In this document: positions 43,360 through 53,313 of the stretch, one piece after another
Layout: each line of letters starts with the position of its first letter
How positions within the stretch are numbered: the first letter of the stretch is position 1
Notes under the pieces: model-generated
What the model saw: the letters and a program-made list of their open reading frames with translations, nothing else
What the model was told of the DNA's origin: nothing
The model's database searches: none
NCBI GenBank assembly: GCA_011321815.1
Contig: DROS01000060.1
Coordinates: forward strand, 1-58,079
Reading direction: 5' to 3'
DNA length: 58,079 bases
Source of the DNA: Gammaproteobacteria bacterium
GTDB lineage: Bacteria > Pseudomonadota > Gammaproteobacteria > SZUA-152
Program-made: the position numbers and the translations under genes

Positions 43360-46300
43360 ATGCCACAAACTCATACTCACTTCACCGCAACACTGCTTGC
43401 ACCCACCACTGAAAAACAAGCTGGACGGCGCATTCACTGGGGGCAACTCTACGGTTGCAGTGACGCATTGGCCATCGCTGAAGCGGCACAATCCGCCAAT
43501 GGTCCGGTGGTGGTTATCACTTCGGACACCCCATCTGCGACGCGGCTGGAGCATGCCGTTCGTTTTTTTTGTGGCAGCCAACATACAGAAGATAACAACG
43601 GCCAGGCGCACAATGGTCTGCCCGTACTGACCTTCGCAGATTGGGAAACCCTGCCCTACGATGTGTTTTCACCACATCAGGATATTATTTCCGAACGACT
43701 GGCCACACTCTCACGTTTGCCGAACCTGAAGCGTGGCGTACTGATAGTCCCCGTCACCACCCTGCTATACCGACTGGCCCCCAAAAGCTTTCTCGAAGGT
43801 CATTGTTTTTTGATCAAAACCGGCCAACAGCTGGATCTTGAAGCAACCCGCAACCAGCTGAATACCGCCGGATACCGCTGCGTTTCGCAAGTCATTGAAC
43901 ACGGTGAATTCGCCATACGCGGCGCCATCATTGATTTGTTTCCCATGGGACATCATCAACCATTCCGTATTGAATTGTTTGATGATGAAGTGGAAAGCAT
44001 TCGTACCTTTGACCCGGAAACACAGCGCTCCACTGACAAAGTGCCTAACATAAATTTGATGCCTGCCCGGGAGTTCCCCTTTACCCCGGAGGCCATCACC
44101 CAATTTCGCCAGGCCTGGCGCGCACAGTTTGAAGGTGACCCACAAGCCAGTACCATTTACCACGAAGTCAGCAGTGGCAACACACCACCCGGCATCGAAT
44201 ACTATCTGCCGTTATTTTTTGACGACACACAAAGCCTGTTTGATTACCTGCCACAAAACAGCCTCATCATCAGCAATGATGGCACACAGGAAGCCATCAG
44301 TACTTTTTGGTCAGACGTAGAAGAACGTTACGAGCAGGGTCGATACGACACCAGTCGCCCGTTGTTGCCGCCGAACCGGCTCTTTTTGCGTGAAAATGAA
44401 TTCTTCGAACACATTGGAAAACAGCCGCGCATCGAATTACAGCATTTTGCATTGCCGGATTTTTCGTCACAGTCCGGCCAACACAACTTCAACACCCGCA
44501 AACCGCCACAATTAACACTGGATGCCCGTGCGGAACAACCCAGCGCACGCCTCATGGCTTTCCTCGCTGACTTTACCGGCCGAGTACTGTTCTGTGCCGA
44601 ATCCACGGGTCGGCGCGAAACCCTGCTGGGCATACTCAAAGACGGTGGCTTACGCCCTGCGCTGGTGACCAGCTGGCATGATTTTCTCGCCAGCGATGCA
44701 CAATACAACATCGCCGTTTCCGCACTGGAAAGTGGCCTGTTACTTACAGACAGTAACATTGCACTGATCGCAGAGCCCCAACTGTTTGGCGAACAAGTGC
44801 TGCAACAACGCCGCCGCCAACGCAAAGCACGTGATGCCGACCAGGTCATCAAAAACCTGGTCGAACTGGAAGTAGGAGCCCCGGTCGTACACGAAGACAA
44901 CGGCGTAGGACGCTACCTCGGACTGGAAATCATTCAGCTTGGCGAAATGACACAGGAATTTCTGACCCTCGAATACGCCAATGGCGACAAACTGTTTGTA
45001 CCGGTTAGCCATTTGCACCTCATCAGCCGCTACACTGGCGCTTCGCCGGAATCAGCACCACTGCATCGGCTGGGTAGCGGGCAATGGGAAAAAGCCAAAC
45101 GCAAAGCACGCGAAAAAATACACGACGTAGCCGCGGAATTATTGTCGATTTATGCACAGCGCGAAGCCCGCAAGGGACACATTTATCATGTGAACGAAAA
45201 CGAATATGCCGCATTTTGCGCCGAATTCCCCTTTGAAGAAACCCCGGACCAACAGGATGCCATCAACGGCGTGTTCAACGACTTGCGTTCTGACAAGCCC
45301 ATGGACAGGCTGATCTGTGGTGACGTGGGTTTCGGTAAAACCGAAGTCGCCATGCGCGCCGCATTTATCGCCGTACAGGATGGCAAACAGGTCGCCATGC
45401 TGGTGCCCACCACCCTGCTCGCCCAACAACACTTTGAAAATTTTCAAGATCGTTTTTCCGAATGGCCTGTGCGCATCGCCTCAGTATCGCGTTTCCGCTC
45501 CAAAAAAGAACAAACAGAAATACTCAAAGAACTGGCAAACGGCAACATCGACATCATCATCGGCACGCACAAACTTATCCATGGTGAGATTAAATACAAA
45601 CGTCTGGGCCTGGTAATCATCGACGAAGAACACCGGTTTGGTGTACGCCAAAAAGAAAGATTCAAAGCCCTGCGCTCAGAAGTGGACCTGCTGACACTCA
45701 CCGCCACCCCCATTCCCCGCACATTGAACATGTCCATGTCAGGACTGCGTGACCTGTCCATCATCGCCACTGCACCGGCACGACGGCTGGCAGTAAAAAC
45801 CTTTGTCAACCAATGGAATGATACCCTGTTAAAAGAAGCCTGCCTGCGTGAAATCCGCCGCGGTGGCCAAGTGTTCATTCTGCACAACAGTGTCGAAACC
45901 ATCGAAAAAATGCGCCGCGACATCGAAGAACTTATTCCCGAAGCCGCCGTGGAAACCGCCCATGGCCAGATGCGTGAACGTGAACTGGAACAGGTAATGA
46001 CCGATTTTTATCACCACCGTTTTAATATTCTGGTCTGTACCACCATCATCGAAACCGGCATCGACATTCCCAATGCCAACACCATCATCATCAATCGCGC
46101 CGACCGCTTTGGGCTGGCACAGCTATATCAATTGCGCGGTCGTGTCGGCCGTTCACACCATCAGGCTTATGCCTATCTGATTGTGCCACCCAAAAAAGTA
46201 ATGACTGCTGACGCCATAAAACGCCTCGAAGCCATTGAAGCCATTCAGGAGCTGGGGGCAGGGTTCACCCTTGCCTCTCACGACATGGAAATTCGTGGAG

Positions 46301-46869
46301 CTGGCGAATTATTGGGTGAAGGCCAAAGCGGGCAAATGCAGGAAGTCGGTTTCACCCTCTATTTAGAGTTACTCGAACGCGCCGTGGCAGCCCTCAAAGC
46401 AGGCCGCGAACCCGAATTAGACCGGCCACTGGATCATGGCACTGAAATCGACCTCGGCATTCCCGCCCTGTTGCCTGATGACTATTTACCCGACGTACAC
46501 ACCCGCCTGATTCAATACAAGCGCATTGCCAGCGCTACCGACAAGGCAGAATTACGCGAACTGCAAGTGGAAATGATTGACCGTTTTGGCCTATTGCCCG
46601 AACCGGCAAAAAACCTGTTCCACGTTACCGAGCTTAAACTCAGCGCGACGCCACTGGGCATCAAAAAAATCGAAATGAGCGACAGTGGCGGACGCCTGCA
46701 GTTCGTACAGGAACCCAATATCGACCCCATGAAAATCATCGGCCTGATCCAGACACAGGCAAAAACCTACAAGATGGATGGCCAGAACAAGCTCCGCATC
46801 ATCAGTGACCTGCCTGATGCAGAGGCGCGATTCACGGCAGTAGAACTATTGTTGGCTGAACTGGCTTAG
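43360..46869 (+). CDS. mfd: Transcription-repair coupling factor Mfd
   Basis: A 1169-residue SF2 translocase that removes stalled RNA polymerase and recruits UvrA. The N-terminal UvrB-like region has DWETLPYDVFSPHQDIISER; the CarD-like RNAP-interacting domain has VVHEDNGVGRYLGLEII; Walker A is GDVGFGKTEVAMRAAF (about 650); the DExH motif is IIDEEHRFGV; and LTATPIPRTLNMSMSGLRD is typical. Length and domain order are normal. Confidence 0.96.
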   Translation: MPQTHTHFTATLLAPTTEKQAGRRIHWGQLYGCSDALAIAEAAQSANGPVVVITSDTPSATRLEHAVRFFCGSQHTEDNNGQAHNGLPVLTFADWETLPYDVFSPHQDIISERLATLSRLPNLKRGVLIVPVTTLLYRLAPKSFLEGHCFLIKTGQQLDLEATRNQLNTAGYRCVSQVIEHGEFAIRGAIIDLFPMGHHQPFRIELFDDEVESIRTFDPETQRSTDKVPNINLMPAREFPFTPEAITQFRQAWRAQFEGDPQASTIYHEVSSGNTPPGIEYYLPLFFDDTQSLFDYLPQNSLIISNDGTQEAISTFWSDVEERYEQGRYDTSRPLLPPNRLFLRENEFFEHIGKQPRIELQHFALPDFSSQSGQHNFNTRKPPQLTLDARAEQPSARLMAFLADFTGRVLFCAESTGRRETLLGILKDGGLRPALVTSWHDFLASDAQYNIAVSALESGLLLTDSNIALIAEPQLFGEQVLQQRRRQRKARDADQVIKNLVELEVGAPVVHEDNGVGRYLGLEIIQLGEMTQEFLTLEYANGDKLFVPVSHLHLISRYTGASPESAPLHRLGSGQWEKAKRKAREKIHDVAAELLSIYAQREARKGHIYHVNENEYAAFCAEFPFEETPDQQDAINGVFNDLRSDKPMDRLICGDVGFGKTEVAMRAAFIAVQDGKQVAMLVPTTLLAQQHFENFQDRFSEWPVRIASVSRFRSKKEQTEILKELANGNIDIIIGTHKLIHGEIKYKRLGLVIIDEEHRFGVRQKERFKALRSEVDLLTLTATPIPRTLNMSMSGLRDLSIIATAPARRLAVKTFVNQWNDTLLKEACLREIRRGGQVFILHNSVETIEKMRRDIEELIPEAAVETAHGQMRERELEQVMTDFYHHRFNILVCTTIIETGIDIPNANTIIINRADRFGLAQLYQLRGRVGRSHHQAYAYLIVPPKKVMTADAIKRLEAIEAIQELGAGFTLASHDMEIRGAGELLGEGQSGQMQEVGFTLYLELLERAVAALKAGREPELDRPLDHGTEIDLGIPALLPDDYLPDVHTRLIQYKRIASATDKAELRELQVEMIDRFGLLPEPAKNLFHVTELKLSATPLGIKKIEMSDSGGRLQFVQEPNIDPMKIIGLIQTQAKTYKMDGQNKLRIISDLPDAEARFTAVELLLAELA

Positions 46870-46935
46870 AGCCTGTTGGATTTCGATGATCGTCGCGAGG
46901 CGAATGGGAATAGTGGTGAGTATTTAATGAAGTGG
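46866..46935. repeat. Degenerate relative of the MITE-like element
   Basis: Just after mfd, GAGCCTGTTGGATTTCGATG and then CGAGGCGAATGGGAATAGTG resemble the end (GAGTCTGTCGGACTTAGG) and centre (GAGGCGAATAGTGAACC) of the element at 25955-26120. Only one end is recognisable. It is a decayed copy or a related family. Confidence 0.5.
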
Positions 46936-46995
46936 AAAATTTATGACCAGGCCCTTTGCATTCACAATACTTGGCTTGGCGGCTGATGGCGTTAC

Positions 46996-48615
46996 TCACA
47001 CCTTAAACCGGTTAGCCAGATGCTGAACCTTATCAGCCAGCCCCGCCACTTTCTCACTGCTGGTGCTCGCCTGTTCAGCACCCTGAGCAGTTTCCACACT
47101 GATATCCCGAATGGTCGCAATGCTTGCATCAATTCCCAAGGCCACATTACTTTGCTCTTCTGTTGCACTGGCAATCTGCAAATTCATCTCGGTAATATTA
47201 TCCACCGCCTGGGTAATGGTTTGCAGAGACTCGCCCGCCTGCGCGGCCTGATCCACCAGATCCTGCGCCTGTTCCCGGCTGGCATTCATGACTTTCACCG
47301 CATCCCGGGAACCACCTTGCAAACGTTCAATCATCTGATCAATTTCCTGCGTTGATTCCTGGGTTCTGCTCGCCAGGGTACGCACCTCATCGGCCACCAC
47401 AGCAAACCCACGCCCCTGATCACCCGCACGTGCCGCCTCAATGGCGGCGTTTAATGCCAGCAAATTGGTTTGCTCCGCAATACCGCGAATCACATCCAAT
47501 ACCGTACCGATTTCCTGGCTGTCTGATTCCAGCTTTTGAATCACCTCGGCAGCATTGTTGATACCACCAGACAGCGCATCAATGGCATTCACCGTATTGG
47601 AGACAATCTGTTGACCCTGCCTGGCTTCCTGGTCTGCTTCCTGGGTCGCAATGGCTGCATTATTGGCATGATTGGCAACCTCCTGCACAGTGGCCGCCAT
47701 TTCATTGATTGCCGTCGCCACCAACTCTGTTTCAGACTCCTGCCGGGTCACCTGCTGACTGCTTTCGCCAATAACAACACTGACTTCACTGGCCGATGAA
47801 GACAGTTGTACACTGGTGTTTTTCAACTCCGCAATAACACTTTGCAATTGTTCAACAAAACGATTAAACCACTGCGCCAGTTCACCCAGTTCATCGTTGG
47901 AGCGGCTTTCCAGGCGTCGTGTTAAATCACCTTCACCTGTGGCCATTTCCTTTAACGAGCCAATCACCTGATTCAGATTGCCCGTGATCATGGAAATAAT
48001 CAGTGGTGTAGCGATCAACAACGAGATGAGCACAACCACGCCAATTACCAAACCAAACATCAACGCCTGCTGGGCCGCCTCATCGGTTTCTGTTATTTTT
48101 CCGGTAAAATCGGCATAGTTTTTTTCACGAAACGCCTGTAAATCATCCTGCAATTTTTTCATCGCCATATTCATGGCTTCGGCCTTTTTCTGTATTTGAT
48201 CCAACGCCAATGAGCCACTGATAATACCCGCAGTCATCTCCCGAGCCAGAGTGAAATACTGAGAAAATTCCCGTTGTATTGTCTTGATTGTTTTTGCATC
48301 GTGGCGATTAATCTCAGCCATCTGCACAAAAGTTTTTTGCATCTCTTCAGCCAGCACATCAGCTTCTGTGACAAGTTCAGCCTCACCTTCTGAAGCAGCA
48401 GCAATCAGCATTCCTTTAACTTTATCAAGGCGCACCAGATTGATATCAGTATTTTCCAACATGGGATAGGCAATATCACGGATCTCTGTCAGGCGTTCAG
48501 CATTGGCAGAAGCCACTGAATAATTGTACGCAAAATAGATGAGAATCCCACTGATACCCATGACAGAAAGGAAGAGAATTTTGTAACGAATCCTGATATC
48601 GAGAACCCAGCTCAT
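46996..48615 (-). CDS. Methyl-accepting chemotaxis protein
   Basis: A 539-residue receptor: a membrane helix at the start ([20 protein letters not shown]), a helical four-helix-bundle type periplasmic domain, a second membrane helix ([20 protein letters not shown]), HAMP, and a signalling domain with the hairpin tip [20 protein letters not shown]. The start at 48615 has GAGG eight bases upstream. Its neighbours on the same strand are a PstS-like protein and a porin; they may share a signal but this is not shown. Confidence 0.93.
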   Translation of the reverse strand: MSWVLDIRIRYKILFLSVMGISGILIYFAYNYSVASANAERLTEIRDIAYPMLENTDINLVRLDKVKGMLIAAASEGEAELVTEADVLAEEMQKTFVQMAEINRHDAKTIKTIQREFSQYFTLAREMTAGIISGSLALDQIQKKAEAMNMAMKKLQDDLQAFREKNYADFTGKITETDEAAQQALMFGLVIGVVVLISLLIATPLIISMITGNLNQVIGSLKEMATGEGDLTRRLESRSNDELGELAQWFNRFVEQLQSVIAELKNTSVQLSSSASEVSVVIGESSQQVTRQESETELVATAINEMAATVQEVANHANNAAIATQEADQEARQGQQIVSNTVNAIDALSGGINNAAEVIQKLESDSQEIGTVLDVIRGIAEQTNLLALNAAIEAARAGDQGRGFAVVADEVRTLASRTQESTQEIDQMIERLQGGSRDAVKVMNASREQAQDLVDQAAQAGESLQTITQAVDNITEMNLQIASATEEQSNVALGIDASIATIRDISVETAQGAEQASTSSEKVAGLADKVQHLANRFKV

Positions 48616-48682
48616 TGCGAATACCTCGAATCGTTCAGCGCCATGGAGGGTATTGCTATAAAACGTATGTTGGGGGAGCCTG

Positions 48683-48712
48683 ACGTTACCCGGCAATGAT
48701 GCCGGGTAACGT
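48683..48712. terminator. 13-bp perfect hairpin between PstS-like and chemoreceptor genes
   Basis: ACGTTACCCGGCA (48683-48695) pairs with TGCCGGGTAACGT (48700-48712) around ATGA. It lies 3' of the PstS-like gene and 5' of the chemoreceptor, so it likely separates the two transcripts. A T-run is absent. Confidence 0.55.
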
Positions 48713-48751
48713 TGAACGCCTTATTATGGCCTGGAATTGCCATAACACGGC

Positions 48752-49183
48752 TTATTTAAGATCCAGTATCTTGACCGTATCATCTGCTGCACTGCGCATG
48801 ATATACCCCATGGCCTGAGGCTGACTGGCAACCCATTCCTTGACAATACGATCAAAGCCAATGATCTTGGGTGGAGTACCCTTACCGGTAAAAATCAGAC
48901 GTGACCAGTATGATTTGAGTTTGGCTTCGCTCTTGCCAATGATGCCACCGTAAAAAAACTTGCGGCTTTGTGTCCCTTTTGGCTGATCACCGGGGATGAC
49001 TTTTGCACCACCGGGAAAGAACTTTTTCTTGCCAAGATAGATTTTTTTCACGTCATCCACCGAAATTTCAGTCAACGCATTGGATGGATGAACAATAACA
49101 ACCACATCATCAGCATAGGCAGCCATTGAGACCATCCACAATACGGTAAGAATGGCGAGACGACGGTATACGATAGTTTTCAT
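48752..49183 (-). CDS. PstS-like short substrate-binding protein
   Basis: A 143-residue exported protein. After the signal peptide (LAILTVLWMVSMAAYADD) comes VVVIVHPSNALTEISVDDVK and KIYLGKKKFFPGG, the first lobe of phosphate-binding-like proteins, then YWSRLIFTGKGTPPKI and QPQAMGYIMRSA. It corresponds to one lobe only. The ATG at 49183 has AGGAG nine bases upstream; the ATG three codons earlier abuts that site. It follows the porin gene directly. Confidence 0.82.
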   Translation of the reverse strand: MKTIVYRRLAILTVLWMVSMAAYADDVVVIVHPSNALTEISVDDVKKIYLGKKKFFPGGAKVIPGDQPKGTQSRKFFYGGIIGKSEAKLKSYWSRLIFTGKGTPPKIIGFDRIVKEWVASQPQAMGYIMRSAADDTVKILDLK

Positions 49184-49195
49184 TGTTATCATCTC

Positions 49196-50278
49196 CTAGA
49201 ACACCATTTCAATGGCTACGCCAACGATGGTGACGTCTTTTTCGGTTGGTACGTCGGTGAAAAGGCCCAGGCCGCCAGCTGGTTTTGGTGTTGTTTCCGG
49301 AGTAACCTGACGCACTTCAAACTTGAGGGCAGAATTGGTAGTCAACTCTTTACGCACACCAACACCAATAACCTCCTGACCCCAACCACCATCAACATCC
49401 CATTGCTCCCAGGTAATGTGTGGCATATATTCGCCCATGCGGTAACCCATCATCACGTAACCGGAAGTCATATCCATCGGCCTGTTACCCATAACTTTGC
49501 GGCCCATGATGGCCTGGCCAAATTCCGAGGAAAGAATAAAGTTAGTAAAATCAACAATAACGCCAGCGGTATAGGTGGTATGCCTTTCGCCATTCATCAT
49601 CATTTGTCGGCCAAAACTGTCATCAACTTCCATAACACCCGTGTTTGCAGATAATTCAAAACGAATTTCATCTTCCAAGTTGGCGCTGAACTTGGCACCA
49701 ATCAATTGATTCACATGACCATCAGGAACATCCACTACACCGCCGAACAGATTAAAACCCAATTCAGCATCACCACTATAGGTTTTAAAATCCGCACCAA
49801 AACCCTGATAGGAAACACGGGTCAGGTTAGGGCCCACGGCATCCTGATTGTAAAAGCCTTCCGGCGGCCGAATCCAGGGATAGGTGTAACCCACATCAAT
49901 ATACTCATTATACATGCCAACAGGATATTTGATTTTACCAAAACGCAATGACACGTTTTCACTGACATCATAACTGGCAAAGGCCCAATCCAATTCCATT
50001 TTAAAATCTTCCGTACCTTTGGCCTTAAGCTGTGCAGCAAAGCTCAGGCTTTCGTCCACTTGGGTGGAAATATTCAGCCCCATGCGAGTGTCTTTGGCGC
50101 CGCCGGCATCGGACACATCACCAGAGTAATTGCCGTCAGAACTGATCATAAACGCAGACGTCAAATAACCATGCCACTGGATATCACCAATTTCTCCCGC
50201 CACCGTGGTTAGCGGCAAGGCCATGCTCGCCGCGACCAGACAAATTGGCCCTATGTTGTATTTCCCAAACCTGCTCAT
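49196..50278 (-). CDS. Outer-membrane beta-barrel (porin-like) protein
   Basis: A 360-residue protein with a signal peptide (LVAASMALPLTTVAG) and alternating amphipathic strands ending in VTIVGVAIEMVF, with the C-terminal Phe of outer-membrane barrels. LRFGKIKYPVGMYNEYIDVG resembles phosphate-selective/OprP-like or DcaP-type porins. It is paired with the PstS-like gene 12 bp downstream. Confidence 0.8.
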   Translation of the reverse strand: MSRFGKYNIGPICLVAASMALPLTTVAGEIGDIQWHGYLTSAFMISSDGNYSGDVSDAGGAKDTRMGLNISTQVDESLSFAAQLKAKGTEDFKMELDWAFASYDVSENVSLRFGKIKYPVGMYNEYIDVGYTYPWIRPPEGFYNQDAVGPNLTRVSYQGFGADFKTYSGDAELGFNLFGGVVDVPDGHVNQLIGAKFSANLEDEIRFELSANTGVMEVDDSFGRQMMMNGERHTTYTAGVIVDFTNFILSSEFGQAIMGRKVMGNRPMDMTSGYVMMGYRMGEYMPHITWEQWDVDGGWGQEVIGVGVRKELTTNSALKFEVRQVTPETTPKPAGGLGLFTDVPTEKDVTIVGVAIEMVF

Positions 50279-50622
50279 AAAGGACTCCTTATATTATCTG
50301 CGTAGTGAAACGCGGTAGTTATATCTGCGTAGCTAAACGCGGTAGCTGGATACTACGTCGATAAAACGATGTAATCAATTTTGTTCTACCTTCGACAAAA
50401 TACTTCTGAACCGAATTAGCGACTCCCCATGGGAAAATCTTTAGGCAAAAGCCTGATTATTTTAACGCACTGCTTTCAATATGCTTTATCGACAAAAACC
50501 GTATCGTATTAAAGAGTTATAAACTATAAAAATACTAAAGAGATATCACTGTGTGCCGTTAATTCCACTTAGAATGTACTCCCTCTTATTGTTAAGGAGC
50601 AGGAAGAACAGGCTTTGCCGTC
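50279..50622. other. Divergent intergenic region with tandem 27-bp repeat
   Basis: A 344-bp AT-rich region between divergent porin and Sel1 genes. It contains two copies of ATCTGCGTAG..AAACGCGGTAG (50296-50318, 50323-50345), spaced 27 bp apart. That spacing places them on nearly the same helix face and near the porin start, so a regulator site is plausible. The rest shows nothing I can name; promoters for both genes must be here. Confidence 0.55.
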
Positions 50623-51432
50623 ATGAAAACCACATTTATCCTTCTATTTGTTATCGCTCTGATATCTTTTTCATCGCATGCCGGGAATGTGCAGGTGACC
50701 CGGAAAGCAGCAAATGAAGGGGAAGCACGCGCTCAATACGAGCTGGCCATTCGTTACCTGAAAGGTGACAGTGTAGAAAAAGATAGCGCAAGTGCAATCA
50801 AATGGCTGAAAAAATCGGCGGACCAGAATTTTTCACCGGCCCAATATAAATTGGGCATATTGTATCGCGAGGGTCGTAAGGTTACTGCTGATATGGATCA
50901 GGCAATTGAATACCTTATGATGGCGGCAGACCAAGGCAATGCCACAGCCCAATATATGCTGGGGGATATTTATCAACAAGGTGATGGTGTTGCAAAAGAT
51001 CTGATTGAGGCCAGAGAATGGTTTGAGCTGGCGGCAGGCCACAACCTTCAAAAGGCCGTGGACGCATTAGCCAAAATTGAAGAAAAGGATGACACTACCC
51101 CGGAAATGACAACGCCTGCTGTAAAGGAAAAGGCCGAAAACAAAAAAACAGTCACAGAATCTGGCCATAAAACAGCACAATACGCATATGAACAAGGAAT
51201 GAAGTATCTCCGTGGCGCAGGTGTTTCGAGAAACTACAAAACTGCCTCAAAATGGTTTTTACAGGCAGCAGAACAAGGGCATGCAGAATCACAATACCAA
51301 CTTGGTGAGTTATTAAAAAAAGGTAAAGGTGCAAAAAGAAATAAAAAACTTGCCAATAAATGGTACCGTGCCGCCGCTGAACAGGGACATATCAAAGCAA
51401 AAAACCGCCTGGACGGCTGTGGCTTTTGTTAG
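50623..51432 (+). CDS. Sel1-repeat protein
   Basis: A 269-residue exported protein (signal FILLFVIALISFSSHAG). It has at least five Sel1/TPR-like units of about 36 residues: EARAQYELAIRYLKGD, SPAQYKLGILYREGRK, ATAQYMLGDIYQQGDG, then after a charged linker KTAQYAYEQGMKYLRGAG and AESQYQLGELLKKGKG. Such proteins scaffold protein contacts in the periplasm. It ends CGFC. The Shine-Dalgarno sequence is not obvious. Confidence 0.87.
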   Translation: MKTTFILLFVIALISFSSHAGNVQVTRKAANEGEARAQYELAIRYLKGDSVEKDSASAIKWLKKSADQNFSPAQYKLGILYREGRKVTADMDQAIEYLMMAADQGNATAQYMLGDIYQQGDGVAKDLIEAREWFELAAGHNLQKAVDALAKIEEKDDTTPEMTTPAVKEKAENKKTVTESGHKTAQYAYEQGMKYLRGAGVSRNYKTASKWFLQAAEQGHAESQYQLGELLKKGKGAKRNKKLANKWYRAAAEQGHIKAKNRLDGCGFC

Positions 51433-51467
51433 TATTTTATAACTACAAATATCGTCAGGACATAAAC

Positions 51468-52127
51468 ATGAAGGCTACACTTTTTAGCGTATTTTTAACG
51501 ACAATAATATTGTTTACCCTGCAAGCCAGTCATGCAGAAGTATTTCGCTGGGTTGATGAATCCGGAAAAATCCGGATTGGCATCAAACCCCCAGCCAAGT
51601 CAGAGAATGCGGAAAAAAATAAAGACAGCAGTGAAAAAACAAGTAAAGCCCTCCCGGTTATTACCGAACCCGCCAAGCCCACAACACCCAAAATTGTTGA
51701 GAAGAAAGCAAAGCCCCCTGCCAACACTGTTGACGTTCCACCAGCCACGGCGCCGGTAACAACACCTGCACCAGTCGTTGCGCCACCTGAAGCTTCTTCT
51801 CCTGTAGTATCTCAGCCTGCAAAGCCTGTACAAAAAATCAATGTAAAAAAACCAGCGCCGGTGAGGAAAAAGGCTCCCGCTAAAAAACCGGACATCAAAA
51901 AAGCTGTCGTCAAGAAAAAGTCCAAGCCAAAAGAAGCGGCTCCTGCCAAAAAGAAAACCACAGCGAAAAAATCCGCTGGTGAACGTAATGAAGAAATGTG
52001 CGGCGTGTTTACCGGCTATGTGCACGATTACGAAGAGAAAGTCCGGGATTGTTCGAAAAATCTTTGTGATATTTACAAACGCTCATTGGCGCGTTACAAG
52101 AAAAAACAAAAAACCTACTGCAAGTAA
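51468..52127 (+). CDS. DUF4124 protein with Lys/Ala/Pro-rich tail
   Basis: A 219-residue exported protein. The signal peptide is followed by AEVFRWVDESGKIRIGIKPP, the DUF4124 motif. Most of the rest (about 50-170) is a low-complexity Pro/Ala/Lys stretch, like a cell-wall or nucleic-acid-binding spacer, ending with a Cys-containing tail. The start is the ATG at 51468 with AGGA upstream, 35 bp after the Sel1 gene. Confidence 0.8.
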   Translation: MKATLFSVFLTTIILFTLQASHAEVFRWVDESGKIRIGIKPPAKSENAEKNKDSSEKTSKALPVITEPAKPTTPKIVEKKAKPPANTVDVPPATAPVTTPAPVVAPPEASSPVVSQPAKPVQKINVKKPAPVRKKAPAKKPDIKKAVVKKKSKPKEAAPAKKKTTAKKSAGERNEEMCGVFTGYVHDYEEKVRDCSKNLCDIYKRSLARYKKKQKTYCK

Positions 52128-52139
52128 CCTGCTACTTGC
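52120..52139. terminator. Hairpin between convergent DUF4124 and zipA genes
   Basis: GCAAGTA (52120-52126) and TACTTGC (52133-52139) form a 7-bp stem that overlaps the DUF4124 stop codon. A/T runs lie on both sides (GCAAAAAAA and, toward the minus strand, GGTTTTTTG). It probably ends one or both convergent transcripts. Confidence 0.45.
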
Positions 52140-52157
52140 GGCAAAAAAATCTGGCAA

Positions 52158-53120
52158 TCAGTTTGCCGATGTTTTTTTGCGTGCCAGCACCAGCTTCCGG
52201 TTGAATGCTGCAATACGATCCAGATAGTGATTTTTAGCCTGGGCGGTAAAACGGTTACGTTTATCGTCACACATATAGCCGTGCAGGCGCACTGCCAGGC
52301 CACGTCCTTTGTCCAGCATCACTTCCAGTGCCTCTGTACCTGCCAGTGGCCCAGGCAGCTGGCAAAATAACATCAGGCCGGGGGTTTTCATCCCATCCAG
52401 CTTTTCCAGGTCAAAAAAACCGGGTTCCAGCACAGAGGCGACGCTGAAAACTGCATCATCATTATTTTCAGAAACATCATGCGCACCGGAGTCATGAAAA
52501 TGGAAAATACGCATCGCGCCATACAACAAGCCTTCCGCTTCCAGTGCCTCTTTTATTTCCAGGCCGCTAAAACCCGCTTCTTCATCCGCAAATATACTCA
52601 CCGACAATACCAGCGGTTCAATCCCCGGTGGCATTGTGGCTTGCTCCAGCGCCGCATCCTGCTCAGCACCGGCAATGTGTATCTCCGCTTCCGCCACGGC
52701 GAGATCCTCCGGGATCTCTATCCCGGTGATTTCATCCTCAATGCCAGAATATTCAGCATCAACTGACACTTTCTGGTTTGTTTTTGCTGCGGGCTCAACG
52801 ACAGGTTTATCTTCAGGCACGTCCACGCCTGCCGATGGTGATGCGTCACCGGATTCATGTCGCAGGTCTGGTTTTTCGGTTATTGGTTTTGGATCAGGCT
52901 CAGTCAGTCCCATGCGCGGTTCTTTTTTGACTGCCGAACGCACTGGCCGCCCGAGTAATTTGCTTTTCTTTCCCGCTTTTTCACCGGTTTTGCCGCGCCC
53001 CCCAGTGCGGGACAGTTTGCGCTCCCGCGCCCAATCCTCACCTTCAAAGCGACTGGAAAAATAGATGGCCACCAGCACAGCGATACCTGCCAGCAACAGT
53101 ATCCAACGCAGATCATCCAT
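52158..53120 (-). CDS. zipA: Cell division protein ZipA
   Basis: A 320-residue protein: an N-terminal membrane anchor (LRWILLLAGIAVLVAIYFSS), a basic then Pro/Glu-rich linker, and a C-terminal FtsZ-binding domain (residues about 165-310: PLVLSVSIFADEEAGFSGLE, AMRIFHFHDSG, GLMLFCQLPGP). It tethers FtsZ to the membrane. It normally follows smc; here a porin gene is inserted between them. Confidence 0.9.
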   Translation of the reverse strand: MDDLRWILLLAGIAVLVAIYFSSRFEGEDWARERKLSRTGGRGKTGEKAGKKSKLLGRPVRSAVKKEPRMGLTEPDPKPITEKPDLRHESGDASPSAGVDVPEDKPVVEPAAKTNQKVSVDAEYSGIEDEITGIEIPEDLAVAEAEIHIAGAEQDAALEQATMPPGIEPLVLSVSIFADEEAGFSGLEIKEALEAEGLLYGAMRIFHFHDSGAHDVSENNDDAVFSVASVLEPGFFDLEKLDGMKTPGLMLFCQLPGPLAGTEALEVMLDKGRGLAVRLHGYMCDDKRNRFTAQAKNHYLDRIAAFNRKLVLARKKTSAN

Positions 53121-53220
53121 GCGTCAGTCCTTTTTGTACGGCTTGCTGAAAAAAGAAAAACTGGTCATGCCTGTACCCATGTGAATTTCGTACAGGGCAC
53201 ATAATAAAGGAATCGCGGAC

Positions 53221-53261
53221 AAAAAAAACCGGCGCCCGCCCAAAGAAGCAGACACCGGTTT
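53221..53261 (-). terminator. Terminator of the porin gene
   Basis: On the minus strand AAACCGGTGTCTGC… pairs with …GGCGGGCGCCGGTTT, a stem of about 15 bp with G-U pairs, followed by an eight-T run (A-run at 53221-53228 on the plus strand). A typical Rho-independent terminator 50 bp after the porin stop. Confidence 0.82.
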
Positions 53262-53313
53262 ATTGTGACGATTGCCTGGCTACAACAATCGTCGAACACT
53301 GAAGGTCGGCGGT

